Assembly (NCBI GenBank): GCA_001800275.1
Contig: MGVB01000121.1
Coordinates: 1-33,706 of the forward strand
Length of the DNA: 33,706 nt
Reading direction: 5' to 3'
Source of the DNA: Elusimicrobia bacterium RIFOXYA12_FULL_57_11
GTDB taxonomy: Bacteria; Elusimicrobiota; Elusimicrobia; Elusimicrobiales; UBA9959
Shown here piece by piece: positions 8,648 to 16,508 of the stretch. The notes beneath the pieces are model-generated. The model was not told the DNA's origin and did no database searches. It was given only the letters and a program-made list of their open reading frames with translations. Positions within the stretch are counted from its first letter, which is position 1. The number at the start of each line of letters is the position of its first letter. Both the position numbers and the translations under genes were made by a program.

Positions 8648-9499
8648 ATGATAAAACGGTGGCTCATTATCCTGCGCGCCTACTCCTGGCCCGCCTCGCT
8701 GGTGCCGGTAATACTAGGGTCGGTTACGGCGGCGCGCCACGGCAGGTTTTCCTGGACGGACCTGGCCCTTACGCTGCCCGCGGCCTTGCTTGTACACTCC
8801 GGGGCCAACCTGGCCAATACCTATTTCGACTTTAAGAACAACGTGGACACGGCGCGCACGGCGGACGACAGGGCGCTGGTGGACAAAATGCTCTCCCCAG
8901 CAGCCGCGCTGCGCCTGGCTGCGGGCCTGCTGGCGGCCGGGGCGGCCGCCGGTTTTTACCTGGCTTTTAAAAACCATGTGCCTGAACTGCTCTGGCTGGG
9001 AGCTGCCGGGCTGGCGCTGGCCTGGTCCTATACCGGCGCGGGCGCCTACAAATACCGCGCGTTGGGCGACATAGGGGTTTTCCTGGCTTTTGGACCGTTG
9101 ATAGTCACCGGCACGGCCCTGATACAGACCGGCGGTTTTGTGCCGGAAGCGCTGTGGGCCTCAATCCCGGTAGGGTTGCTGATAACGGCCATACTCCACG
9201 CCAACAACATGCGCGACGTGCGCCCCGACAGCGCGGCAAGGTTTCGCACGCTGGCCGGCGCGCTGGGGCCGGACGCCTCCTTAAAACTGTACTACGCCCT
9301 GATCTTCGTGCCCTACCTTTTCACCGTCACCTTTGGCAGCATCTGGCCCTTTGTTTTCTGCGCGCTCTCCGCCCCCCTGGCGGTCAGGCTCAGGGAGCGC
9401 GCGGCCCGCGGCCAGTTTACCCTGCTGGTACCGGAAACGGCAAGGTTCGTGGCCGTGTACGGCCTGCTGCTTTCGGCCGGGCTATACATAGCGGCTTAG
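8648..9499 (+). CDS. menA: UbiA-family prenyltransferase, probably 1,4-dihydroxy-2-naphthoate polyprenyltransferase
   Basis: The product is 283 residues with about eight or nine hydrophobic membrane segments, as in the UbiA family. The first catalytic motif is NLANTYFDFKNNVD (about residues 53-66; the Asp residues bind Mg-prenyl diphosphate). The second is NNMRDVRPD (about 186-194), which resembles MenA (NNxRDxxxD) more than UbiA, MqnP or protohaem farnesyltransferase. MenA attaches the polyprenyl chain to dihydroxynaphthoate at the inner membrane. The preceding gene supplies a prenyl diphosphate. No other men or mqn genes are in the window. The start follows the previous stop by three nt with no good ribosome-binding site, suggesting translational coupling. 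Confidence 0.82.
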   Translation: MIKRWLIILRAYSWPASLVPVILGSVTAARHGRFSWTDLALTLPAALLVHSGANLANTYFDFKNNVDTARTADDRALVDKMLSPAAALRLAAGLLAAGAAAGFYLAFKNHVPELLWLGAAGLALAWSYTGAGAYKYRALGDIGVFLAFGPLIVTGTALIQTGGFVPEALWASIPVGLLITAILHANNMRDVRPDSAARFRTLAGALGPDASLKLYYALIFVPYLFTVTFGSIWPFVFCALSAPLAVRLRERAARGQFTLLVPETARFVAVYGLLLSAGLYIAA

Positions 9500-9553
9500 C
9501 CATACTTTCACCGGGACATGCCACGCCGCGGACGCCTGGATTTGCCAACGCTA

Positions 9554-9586
9554 TTGTATTGTGTCTTGTTTTTTTATAGTTTATAT
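9554..9586 (+). promoter_or_regulatory. Candidate AT-rich promoter upstream of pal-cpoB-tolB
   Basis: The 120-nt gap after menA contains a strongly AT-rich segment with -10-like TATAGT (9575-9580) and TTATAT (9581-9586), and -35-like TTGTAT (9554) or TTGTGT (9559). Spacing is 15-16 nt, slightly short. The pal ribosome-binding site GGAGG follows, 10 nt from its ATG. Confidence 0.4.
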
Positions 9587-9619
9587 GCAGATGTATCGCT
9601 TTACGGAGGTTCTTGTTAA

Positions 9620-10165
9620 ATGAGAAAGCATTTTACCCTTCAAATCGTTGCCCTGCCGCTGCTGGCGGCGCTCATCCTTTCCTCCTGCGCCGGGCGAAAC
9701 GCGAAGAAGGACGGCCGCGGTGACGACATGACCGGAGATACGGCCACCATCCCGTCCCTTGAAGTGATAGACAGCAGCGACACCATGACGCTGGAAGGGG
9801 ACATCCGGGGCGCGGAATTCATACCACAGGCGAACCTGAAGACGATAAGTTTCAACTACGACCGCTACGAACTTTCCGAAGACAGCCGCGGCATACTGCA
9901 GGCCAACGCCACCCTGCTTAAAGCCCGCAAAGAATGGACCGTGCTGGTGGAAGGGCATTGCGACGAACGCGGTACCACCGAATACAACCTGTCCCTGGGC
10001 CAGAAACGGGCTAAAGCCGTGCGCGACTATTACGTGCGCCTGGGCGTAGCCGAAAGTTCCATCGGCACCATTTCCTACGGGGAAGAAGTGCCGGTCTGCC
10101 AGGAAGTAACCGACGCCTGCTGGCAGTTGAACCGCAGGGCAGAGACCAAGATAAAGGCCCAATAA
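9620..10165 (+). CDS. pal: Peptidoglycan-associated lipoprotein Pal
   Basis: The product is 181 residues. It begins with a lipoprotein signal peptide whose lipobox LSSC places the lipidated Cys at residue 23. After a Gly/Asp-rich linker, residues about 75-180 form an OmpA-like peptidoglycan-binding domain. Typical features are ISFNYDRYELSEDSRGIL, then VEGHCDERGTTEYNLSLG with QKRAKAV, and NRRAE near the end; these include the Asp and Arg that bind diaminopimelate. Two Cys in PVCQEVTDACWQLNRRAE may form a disulfide, as in many deltaproteobacterial-type Pal proteins. It anchors the outer membrane to the wall. The next two genes, cpoB and tolB, belong to the same system, so the identification is firm. 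GGAGG precedes the ATG by 10 nt. Confidence 0.93.
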   Translation: MRKHFTLQIVALPLLAALILSSCAGRNAKKDGRGDDMTGDTATIPSLEVIDSSDTMTLEGDIRGAEFIPQANLKTISFNYDRYELSEDSRGILQANATLLKARKEWTVLVEGHCDERGTTEYNLSLGQKRAKAVRDYYVRLGVAESSIGTISYGEEVPVCQEVTDACWQLNRRAETKIKAQ

Positions 10166-10930
10166 ATGCGCCGCCTCCGAACGCTTATAGTTATACCCGC
10201 CTGCCTGCTGGCCGCCGGCTGCGTAGCCACCCAGCAGGACATGCTGCAGATGCAGAGCCAGATGGACGACCTCAACAACAACCTCTCCAGCATGCAGAAG
10301 AACCAGGCCGAACTGGCCGTCAAGATGGACGACCTTTCCCGGAACCTCAACATTTCCTCGGAAAACATGAAGGACATCTCCACGCAGATGGGCCGCCTGT
10401 CCGGCCGGCTCGACGAAATAGACCTCTCCATGAACAAGCGCGTCAACGCCATAGGTCAGACCATCCGCAAACAGCAGGAAGAAGTGGCAACCGCGCTTCT
10501 GCCCGGAAAAATCTACAACGACGCCTACAACGCGTATCTCAACAACAACTTCGACGGCGCCGCCACGGGATTCAAAACCTATCTCTCAAAATTCCCCGCC
10601 GGGGAACTCGCGGAAGGCGCGTTTTTCTATATGGGCGAATCTTTTTACCTCAGAGAGCACTGGCAGGAAGCGGCGCTGGCCTACGCCAATGTCCTGGAAA
10701 AATTCCCCAACTCGGCCCGCGTTCCCGCCGCGCGTCTTAAATACGCCCTGGCGCTGCTGAAGCTGCCCGGCGACAAAAAGAGCGAAGCCGCGAAATACCT
10801 GCATTCTGTAATCCGGGATTTCCCCAAATCGCAGGAAGCGGCAACGGCAAGGGACCATCTCAACAAGCTTTCCCCGCCCAAACAAAATCCCGCGCCCAAA
10901 CCGGCCAACCCGGGCCTTAAAAAAGGATAA
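10166..10930 (+). CDS. cpoB: CpoB/YbgF-like lipoprotein (coiled coil plus TPR)
   Basis: The product is 254 residues; its ATG directly follows the pal stop codon. A lipobox (LLAAGC) puts the lipidated Cys at residue 19. Residues about 22-110 form a coiled coil rich in Met, Gln, Asn and Asp. Residues about 115-235 carry tetratricopeptide repeats: NDAYNAYLNNNFDGAATGF, then FYMGESFYLREHWQEAALAY, then the last repeat with LHSVIRDFPKS. This is the CpoB (YbgF) layout, a periplasmic partner of Tol-Pal that couples wall synthesis to outer-membrane constriction. In E. coli CpoB is soluble; lipid-anchored versions occur elsewhere. A Pro/Lys-rich tail ends the protein. Confidence 0.87.
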   Translation: MRRLRTLIVIPACLLAAGCVATQQDMLQMQSQMDDLNNNLSSMQKNQAELAVKMDDLSRNLNISSENMKDISTQMGRLSGRLDEIDLSMNKRVNAIGQTIRKQQEEVATALLPGKIYNDAYNAYLNNNFDGAATGFKTYLSKFPAGELAEGAFFYMGESFYLREHWQEAALAYANVLEKFPNSARVPAARLKYALALLKLPGDKKSEAAKYLHSVIRDFPKSQEAATARDHLNKLSPPKQNPAPKPANPGLKKG

Positions 10931-10939
10931 TCCCTCCGC

Positions 10940-12223
10940 ATGAAAGGGCTAACGGCTCTGCTCTTACTCGCGGCCGCGCTGCCGCTTGCGGCCGCCACGA
11001 ACATCTATATCGGGGTCGACTCAGCAAAGGAGCTGAAAAAAAAGCAGGTAGCGCTTTCACAGTTCCTGCCGGTCCGCGCCAGCAGCCAGGCCGACCTAGA
11101 TCTCGCGGAAACCTTGCGCGACATCGTCCGCTCTGACCTCCTTTTCTCCCGATATTTCGACATACAGGAAGACGCGTTGTCCACGGCGAATCTCGACGCT
11201 GGGCCGCAGGCCCTTGAATTCTGGAAGCTCCTTGCGCCCCATTTAATAACCGGCAAGGCGCAGGACGCGGGCTCGGTCTGGACCTTCAACGCAAAATTAT
11301 ACGACCTCGCTTCCGGGAAAATAGCCGTGGAAAAGCACTACCAGGGGGAAAAACGGGCGATGCGCCGGGCCGCGCACCTCCTGGCCGATGACCTTACCGA
11401 ACGCCTGGCGGGACGCAAGGGGATAGCGCACTCGAAACTCGTATTCTCCAACAACTCAACCGGCCGCAAAGAGATTTACATGGTGGATTACGACGGGGAG
11501 AACCTCTCCAAACTCACCTCGGACAACAGCATAAACCTGCTGCCGCGCTGGTCGCAGGACGCCGCGCGCATCTACTATACCACCTACCGCTGGGGCAACC
11601 CGGACATGTTCGAGATAGACCTTAAAGCCGGCAAGATACGCCCTTTCACCACCTTCCAGGGCCTCAATATCCCGGGCGGATTTTCTCCCGACGGCCTCAC
11701 CATGGTAATGACGCTCTCGAGAGGCGAGGACCCGGGCATCTACGCGCTGGACATCGTTACAAAAAAACTGAAAGCCCTCCTGAAGGGCTTCGGCCTCAGC
11801 ACCTCCCCCTCCTGGTCGCCCGACGGGAAAGAGGTGGCCTTTGTTTCGGACCGGGCCGGCAACCCGCAGGTTTACGTACTCACCCTCACCACCGGTAAAA
11901 CACGCCGCCTGACCAAGCTGAACTGGTGCGACTCCCCCTCCTGGTCCCCTTCGGGAGAATGGCTGGTATTCGCCGGCAGGGAAACCTCCAGGGACAAATT
12001 TAACATTTTCCTGACTGACATCACAGGCAGCCAGGTGCGCCGCCTTACCGAAAAAGCCGGCGACAACGAAGACCCGTCCTGGTCCCCCGACGGCAGGTTC
12101 ATAGCGTTCACCTCCACCAGGCGCGGACGCAAGGAGATCTTCGTAATGGATTCGGACGGCAGCGCCCCTCATCCCCTTACGGAACTGAAGGGCAGCTCTT
12201 TTACACCGCAATGGAGTCCCTGA
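10940..12223 (+). CDS. tolB: Tol-Pal system beta-propeller protein TolB
   Basis: The product is 427 residues. A signal peptide ends near residue 19 (LAAAT). The N-terminal TolB domain (about 20-150) contains LRDIVRSDLLFSRYF, typical of TolB. Residues about 155-427 are a six-bladed propeller with PD40/WD40-like repeats, such as SWSPDGKEVAFVSDRAGN, SWSPSGEWLVFAG and SWSPDGRFIAFTSTRRG. TolB is periplasmic and binds Pal. The start lies nine nt after cpoB, with AAGGA upstream. The order pal-cpoB-tolB differs from the common tolQRAB-pal-cpoB order. tolQ, tolR and tolA are not in the window. An intrinsic terminator follows. Confidence 0.92.
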   Translation: MKGLTALLLLAAALPLAAATNIYIGVDSAKELKKKQVALSQFLPVRASSQADLDLAETLRDIVRSDLLFSRYFDIQEDALSTANLDAGPQALEFWKLLAPHLITGKAQDAGSVWTFNAKLYDLASGKIAVEKHYQGEKRAMRRAAHLLADDLTERLAGRKGIAHSKLVFSNNSTGRKEIYMVDYDGENLSKLTSDNSINLLPRWSQDAARIYYTTYRWGNPDMFEIDLKAGKIRPFTTFQGLNIPGGFSPDGLTMVMTLSRGEDPGIYALDIVTKKLKALLKGFGLSTSPSWSPDGKEVAFVSDRAGNPQVYVLTLTTGKTRRLTKLNWCDSPSWSPSGEWLVFAGRETSRDKFNIFLTDITGSQVRRLTEKAGDNEDPSWSPDGRFIAFTSTRRGRKEIFVMDSDGSAPHPLTELKGSSFTPQWSP

Positions 12224-12249
12224 ACCGGGCCCCCGGGCGGCGGCCTACG

Positions 12250-12272
12250 GCGGGATTATGTCCCGCTTTTTT
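12250..12272 (+). terminator. Intrinsic terminator after tolB
   Basis: A perfect 6-bp stem GCGGGA/TCCCGC with a 5-nt loop (TTATG) is followed by six T residues. It lies 27 nt after the tolB stop and overlaps the end of the convergent transposase remnant. On the minus strand no T-run follows, so it works for the plus strand only. Confidence 0.85.
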
Positions 12273-12771
12273 ATTTGAAAAAAACGGAACGCACCCTGTC
12301 AAACAGTGAGCAGAAGAAACACTCCCCGGCAATGGCCGGGCGGACACCGTGGAATTTCAGGTCCTTGTTGGCTTTAAGCGCGGCGGCCAGTTCCCCCTCC
12401 AGCAGCGCCAGGAACTCCGCCCCAAGACGTTTGCGGCGTTCGGAAAGCATGCCGGGGTTCACCACATTCTCCAGGGCAAAATATTCCTGCCCGCAAAAAG
12501 CCTGGATATACGGGCTTTCCATAAATTCCAGGACCGCGTCCTCGTCGGAAATATTCTTAAGCTGTTTTACCGCCAGCAGGCCGCAAACCAGCCGCGAATC
12601 CTTGGCGGGCCGGCCATAACCGGCCGAGAAATACCGGCCGTAAGCCTCGTCGAGCTTTCCCCAGGGCAACGCCTCCGCCAGCCTGAGCCAGCGGTTAGCA
12701 AGTGACAGTTTGCCCCCCAAATGGAATAATCTGCCGAACAGCGAGGGATTGAATTTTTCAGAGCGGTACAT
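12271..12771 (-). pseudogene. IS5/IS1182-type transposase, N-terminal fragment lacking the DDE domain
   Basis: The frame encodes 166 residues from the ATG at 12771 (a TTG at 12807 would give 178 and overlap tdk by four nt). Residues about 25-110 match the N-terminal domain of IS5/IS1182-like transposases: ANRWLRLAEALPWGKLDEAY, then GRPAKDSRLVCGLLAVKQL, then the block from SDEDAVLEFMESPYIQAFCG to NPGMLSERRKRLGAE. The DDE catalytic domain that should follow (normally a further 250 or more residues) is absent. Instead there is a short tail ending in FDRVRSVFFK. I see no terminal inverted repeats or target duplication. It is either a decayed insertion sequence or a retained DNA-binding domain. 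It has no good ribosome-binding site and sits downstream of tdk on the same strand. Confidence 0.65.
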
Positions 12772-12803
12772 GTTATTTTCCCGGGAAGAGAGCGCCCGGC
12801 GCC

Positions 12804-13367
12804 TCAATTTTCAGGCTGGAAACACTTGCGGCAGCGGGCTTCGTACTTATCCCCGGCCCCTACTTCTATGCGGCGCCCGGAATCCGTCAAACGCTGGCTG
12901 AAATGGGCTGGATTGCCGCAAACCATGCAGATGGCCAGGTTCTTGGTGACGAACTCCGCCACGGCCATAAGTTTGGCCATGGTAGTAAACGGGGCGCCGC
13001 GGTAATCCTGGTCGAGCCCGGCCACTATAACGCGCTTACCGCAATCCGCCAGTTTGCCGCAGACCTCAGCCAGTTCATCCCCGAAAAAATGCGCCTCGTC
13101 TATGCCCACCACCTGCGTGTCGCGGGCCACTTCCTTAAGGATTTCTTTGGCGGTTTTCACCGGGCGGGCCGACAGCGTGGTCTTATCGTGCGAGACCAGA
13201 TGCTCCTTTGAATAGCGGGTATCCAGGTGGGAATTAAAGACCTGCACTTTCTGCCGGGCTATGTTAGCCAATTTAAGGCGCCTTATAAGCTCCTGTGTTT
13301 TACCGGAGAACATGCTGCCGCAGACCACCTCTATCCAACCCGACGAAGACGAGACATTAAATATCAT
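12804..13367 (-). CDS. tdk: Thymidine kinase
   Basis: The product is 187 residues, normal for type II thymidine kinases. The P-loop is GSMFSGKT (residues 17-24). The Walker B/catalytic segment is GIDEAHFF (about 88-95). The lasso and zinc site use CMVCG (about 149) and CRKC (about 181). It phosphorylates thymidine to dTMP with ATP in the salvage pathway. Its ATG overlaps the upstream epimerase stop as ATGA, so translation is probably coupled. The pairing with an epimerase has no obvious pathway logic. Confidence 0.93.
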   Translation of the reverse strand: MIFNVSSSSGWIEVVCGSMFSGKTQELIRRLKLANIARQKVQVFNSHLDTRYSKEHLVSHDKTTLSARPVKTAKEILKEVARDTQVVGIDEAHFFGDELAEVCGKLADCGKRVIVAGLDQDYRGAPFTTMAKLMAVAEFVTKNLAICMVCGNPAHFSQRLTDSGRRIEVGAGDKYEARCRKCFQPEN

Positions 13368-14320
13368 TCCCCCCCCTTATAACTGCCGGAGAAATAAGCC
13401 CAGGTGAGCCGCAAGCCTTCCGGGAAACCCACCAGTGGTTTATATTTAAGCACCCTGCGGGCCAGAGAGATATCGGAATAGGTCTTGCGGATGTCGCCCT
13501 GGCGCCTGGGGGAAAAGGTCATGGGAATCTTGCGCCCGACTATTTTTTCCAGCTGGCCGGCAATGTCCAAGAGCGAGATATTCGTCCCGGTGGCCACATT
13601 TATGGTCCTCCCGGAAATTTCGCCTCCGGCCAGCGCCGCGCGGATATTGCCGTCCACAATATTGCTCACGTAAGTAAAATCCCGCGACTGCCGGCCGTCC
13701 CAGTGCATTTCCAGCGGCCGCCCGCGCATTACCAGTTCCATAAAGCGCGGAATGACCGCCGAATAAACGGACTCCGGGTTCTGCCTTGGCCCGAACACGT
13801 TAAAATAGCGAAGCGCCACCGTCTCCAGCCCGTAGGTCCGGGCAAAAACCCGGCAATAATGCTCGCCCGCCAGCTTGCTTACCGCGTAGGGGGAAACCGG
13901 CGCGGTAGGCAGGTCTTCCGTTTGCGGGAAAATATTACATTCGCCGTAGGCGGAACTGGTGGCGGCGTAAACGAACCGTTTGACCCCTGCCGCCTTGGCA
14001 GCCATCAGGGCGTTAAGGGTGCCGGTGGCGTTGCTGTCGTTGGCGGCGCGCGGGTTATCCACCGATTTGGGCACTGACCGGAACGCCGCCTGGTGCAGCA
14101 CATAGGCCACGCCCTTCATGGCTTTGGCCAGGTCACGGGGCCGGCGCAGGTCGCCCTTTACCAGCTCGAACTTACCCTTGAACGGAGCCAGGTTCTCTTT
14201 TTTCCCGGTTGAAAAATTATCGAACACGCGCACGCGGCATTTGCGGCGCAAAAGTTCCTCCACTATATTGGAGCCTATGAACCCGGCCCCGCCGGTAACA
14301 AGCCAAAGCGGTTTTTTCAT
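13364..14320 (-). CDS. NAD-dependent nucleotide-sugar epimerase/dehydratase (UDP-glucose/GlcNAc 4-epimerase type)
   Basis: The product is 318 residues, an extended short-chain dehydrogenase. The NAD-binding glycine motif is TGGAGFIGSN (residues 9-18). The catalytic elements are ATSSAYGE (Ser) and SPYAVSKLAGEHY (the YxxxK pair). The substrate region includes LRYFNVFGPRQNPES and SRDFTYVSNIV. This pattern fits the GalE/WbpP-like branch that interconverts UDP-sugars for LPS O-antigen or capsule; the exact substrate cannot be read. It lies 85 nt downstream of lptD, consistent with an envelope role. A possible promoter occupies that gap. It overlaps tdk by four nt. Confidence 0.85.
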   Translation of the reverse strand: MKKPLWLVTGGAGFIGSNIVEELLRRKCRVRVFDNFSTGKKENLAPFKGKFELVKGDLRRPRDLAKAMKGVAYVLHQAAFRSVPKSVDNPRAANDSNATGTLNALMAAKAAGVKRFVYAATSSAYGECNIFPQTEDLPTAPVSPYAVSKLAGEHYCRVFARTYGLETVALRYFNVFGPRQNPESVYSAVIPRFMELVMRGRPLEMHWDGRQSRDFTYVSNIVDGNIRAALAGGEISGRTINVATGTNISLLDIAGQLEKIVGRKIPMTFSPRRQGDIRKTYSDISLARRVLKYKPLVGFPEGLRLTWAYFSGSYKGGE

Positions 14321-14342
14321 ATATTTTCCAGTCCGTTCAGAA

Positions 14343-14372
14343 ACAATAGTTTATCATTTTGCGCCCGGTCAA
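14343..14372 (-). promoter_or_regulatory. Weak candidate promoter for epimerase-tdk
   Basis: On the minus strand TTGACC (14367-14372) and TATTGT (14343-14348) are separated by 18 nt in the 85-nt lptD/epimerase gap. The -35 matches five of six bases, the -10 only four of six. Read-through from lptD remains possible. Confidence 0.35.
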
Positions 14373-14405
14373 AAAAAGCCTTTGCCCCGCGATGCCCCCC
14401 CCCGG

Positions 14406-16490
14406 CTAATCCCTTACAGCTCCCGCCTGCCGCCACGGGTGCCAGAATTGCCGGGAGCGCTCGTCCAGGTTATTGTACCGGGAGGGATCGTTAAGTTTAA
14501 GGTTCACAAAAAAGAAGAACTCCTTAACGCCGCCCGCCCTTACCCTGAAATCCCAACGGGTGCGGAAATCGTGGAAATCCCTGTAAAGGGACACTGATTT
14601 TTCGAAGAACATGAATGAGCTGAATTTCAGCAGCCCCGAAGGCACCGCCCTGTAGCGCAAGGTAGCCTCCGCGCGCCACTTGGAGCCGCGCCAGGGGCGG
14701 AACCCCGCGGTATTGCTGAGCACCCAGGCCGCAGAATACGTGCTGTAATTAGCCAGGCCGGCGCCAAAGTATGTTTCCCCGCCGCCAAAATTCACCTGCG
14801 AAACGAAACTGCGGTTGCCATCCGAAAAGCTGTAGGAATCTTCGGCGTAAAGGTCCAGGGAAGGCCGGGGCGCATAATAAGCTTCAGCTATCAGGGGAGC
14901 CAGCCGGCGCGTGAAAGAAGCGGAAAAATAATCCCGCAGGTCATAGGAAGTGCGCGCCCTGAAATAGGAATTATGGCGCGGCATCAGGAACAAGTCGGCA
15001 TATAAAGACTCCGCCTCCTGTCCTTTGTCGGGCGCACCGAGGTCCGCCGCAAAAGCGCCTTCGCGCAGGCGCCGCTGGTACGAATAGCGCAGGTCCATGG
15101 ACCCCCAAAGCCGGTCATAGCGCAGGTTCAGGCTGCCGCCGTAGCGCCCCGTCCAGGCGTCGCTGCCGGCCGTGGTGGTGGAGAACAGCACCGCCTGGTC
15201 GTAAAAAACCGAAGGTGAAAGTATTACCCGGCGGCTCAGCGGGACCGTTTTAGAAACCGTCCAGGCGCCGCGGCCCTTTTTCTGATAATACGGGAGGCCG
15301 GCTTCTTTAGCGTTTTCCAGGTACCCGCCACAAGAATTCAGCACCGGCACGCCGGGGATGGCGAACGGCATCACATTCAGGTCCAGCCTGGGAGCCGACT
15401 CATAAGCTTTACGGAACTTCTCCGGGTTGCGCACCGAACGCTCGTCGCGGCCATAAGCGCTTACCCGCATTACCGTGTAATTGGATTTGCGGGTGAACGC
15501 CAGGCTGGCCTGCTTGTCAGGGGAGACCGCGAAGGGATTGCTGCGAAAAAAATCGTTATTAAAAGCCGGGTCGGAGATCAGCCGGAAAAAAGACTGGCTG
15601 TAGTATTGCGCCGGATCCGATTCGTTGAACCGGTTGAAGGAATGCCAGTAACCGCCGTTGATGCCCCAGCGGTCGATATGGCTGCCGTATTCCCGTATGC
15701 GGTAAAGCGACACATTACTCGTGTTTTTTTCCGGCCGGTGATAATCCAGCTCTCCGCCCGTCCCCACGCCGCGTTTGGCAAAATAGTCGAGGTAAACCCT
15801 GGCCCTGGTCCGCGGGTTTATACGGTAAGCGTAGTTGGACTTGATAAAAAATCCGTTTCGCTCGTCGTAGCCCGGAAAAAAACTACTCACAAAAGGGGTG
15901 CCGCCGCCTATAGGTTTATAGAACACCGGGAAATAGAAAACCGGGATCTTGCCGATAAAGAGCATCGTATTATAAGCCAGGAAATACCGTCCCGGCGCCA
16001 GGTAAATACGGGAAGCCCTCAGCCTGTAATGCGGCGGTTCTTCTTCACAGCTGGTAACGCTGGCTTTCTTGTAGACGTAACCGGACTGGTCGAACTCCAC
16101 CCGGCGGCCGCGGAATACGAAATTCTTATAAGAGAACCGGGCGTCGTTGATGTTGCCCGAGTCGGATGCGTAACTGATCTCCCCGCTTTTGCCGTAGATA
16201 GTGCCCGTGTCGTCGTCCACCACGAAATCCGCCGGGGAGATCACCGTCCTGCTGGCCATATTTACCGAAAGGTTTCTGGCGCGGACAAGCTTCATCACCC
16301 TGTCCTGCGCCGACACCTCCTCAAGTTTAACATCTCCGCTGAGCGCGATGACCCGGGTATATTCGTTGAACTGCGCCTCATCGGCCCAAAAACGCACCCT
16401 GTGCGCGCCCGTAGACGAAGGCAGCTCATATGCTCCGGCGGACATGACCGGCGCCAGCGTTAAAAGTATCCGGAAAATGTTTTTTTTCAT
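14406..16490 (-). CDS. lptD: LPS-assembly outer-membrane protein LptD (OstA-like)
   Basis: The product is 694 residues with a signal peptide (about 1-20, ending MSAGA). Residues about 30-140 are an OstA/LptA-like periplasmic jellyroll with wording such as ALSGDVKLEE and IYGKSGEISY. The LptD hallmark follows near residue 147: SVTSCEEEPPHYRLRASRIY, then AYNTMLFIGKIPVFYFPVFY. The rest, about 220-694, is a large beta-barrel rich in Tyr, Arg and Phe. LptD with LptE delivers LPS to the outer leaflet. The protein is shorter than E. coli LptD (784 residues) and lacks that protein's C-terminal Cys pair. The visible Cys are few (CEEE near 147 and SCGG further on), so disulfide-controlled assembly may differ. 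It starts 18 nt after the ROK kinase gene. Confidence 0.87.
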   Translation of the reverse strand: MKKNIFRILLTLAPVMSAGAYELPSSTGAHRVRFWADEAQFNEYTRVIALSGDVKLEEVSAQDRVMKLVRARNLSVNMASRTVISPADFVVDDDTGTIYGKSGEISYASDSGNINDARFSYKNFVFRGRRVEFDQSGYVYKKASVTSCEEEPPHYRLRASRIYLAPGRYFLAYNTMLFIGKIPVFYFPVFYKPIGGGTPFVSSFFPGYDERNGFFIKSNYAYRINPRTRARVYLDYFAKRGVGTGGELDYHRPEKNTSNVSLYRIREYGSHIDRWGINGGYWHSFNRFNESDPAQYYSQSFFRLISDPAFNNDFFRSNPFAVSPDKQASLAFTRKSNYTVMRVSAYGRDERSVRNPEKFRKAYESAPRLDLNVMPFAIPGVPVLNSCGGYLENAKEAGLPYYQKKGRGAWTVSKTVPLSRRVILSPSVFYDQAVLFSTTTAGSDAWTGRYGGSLNLRYDRLWGSMDLRYSYQRRLREGAFAADLGAPDKGQEAESLYADLFLMPRHNSYFRARTSYDLRDYFSASFTRRLAPLIAEAYYAPRPSLDLYAEDSYSFSDGNRSFVSQVNFGGGETYFGAGLANYSTYSAAWVLSNTAGFRPWRGSKWRAEATLRYRAVPSGLLKFSSFMFFEKSVSLYRDFHDFRTRWDFRVRAGGVKEFFFFVNLKLNDPSRYNNLDERSRQFWHPWRQAGAVRD

Positions 16491-16508
16491 CCCTGCCAGT
16501 CCGTCTTC

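Noticed and set aside
7654-8667. Minus-strand frame of 337 codons covering the prenyl synthase gene
   Set aside because: Low-complexity Ser/Ala/Arg composition, no motif, and exact antisense overlap with a gene that has both DDxxD motifs.
12224-12830. Intact insertion sequence around the transposase fragment
   Set aside because: No terminal inverted repeats, no target-site duplication, and no catalytic domain were visible; only a fragment is supported.
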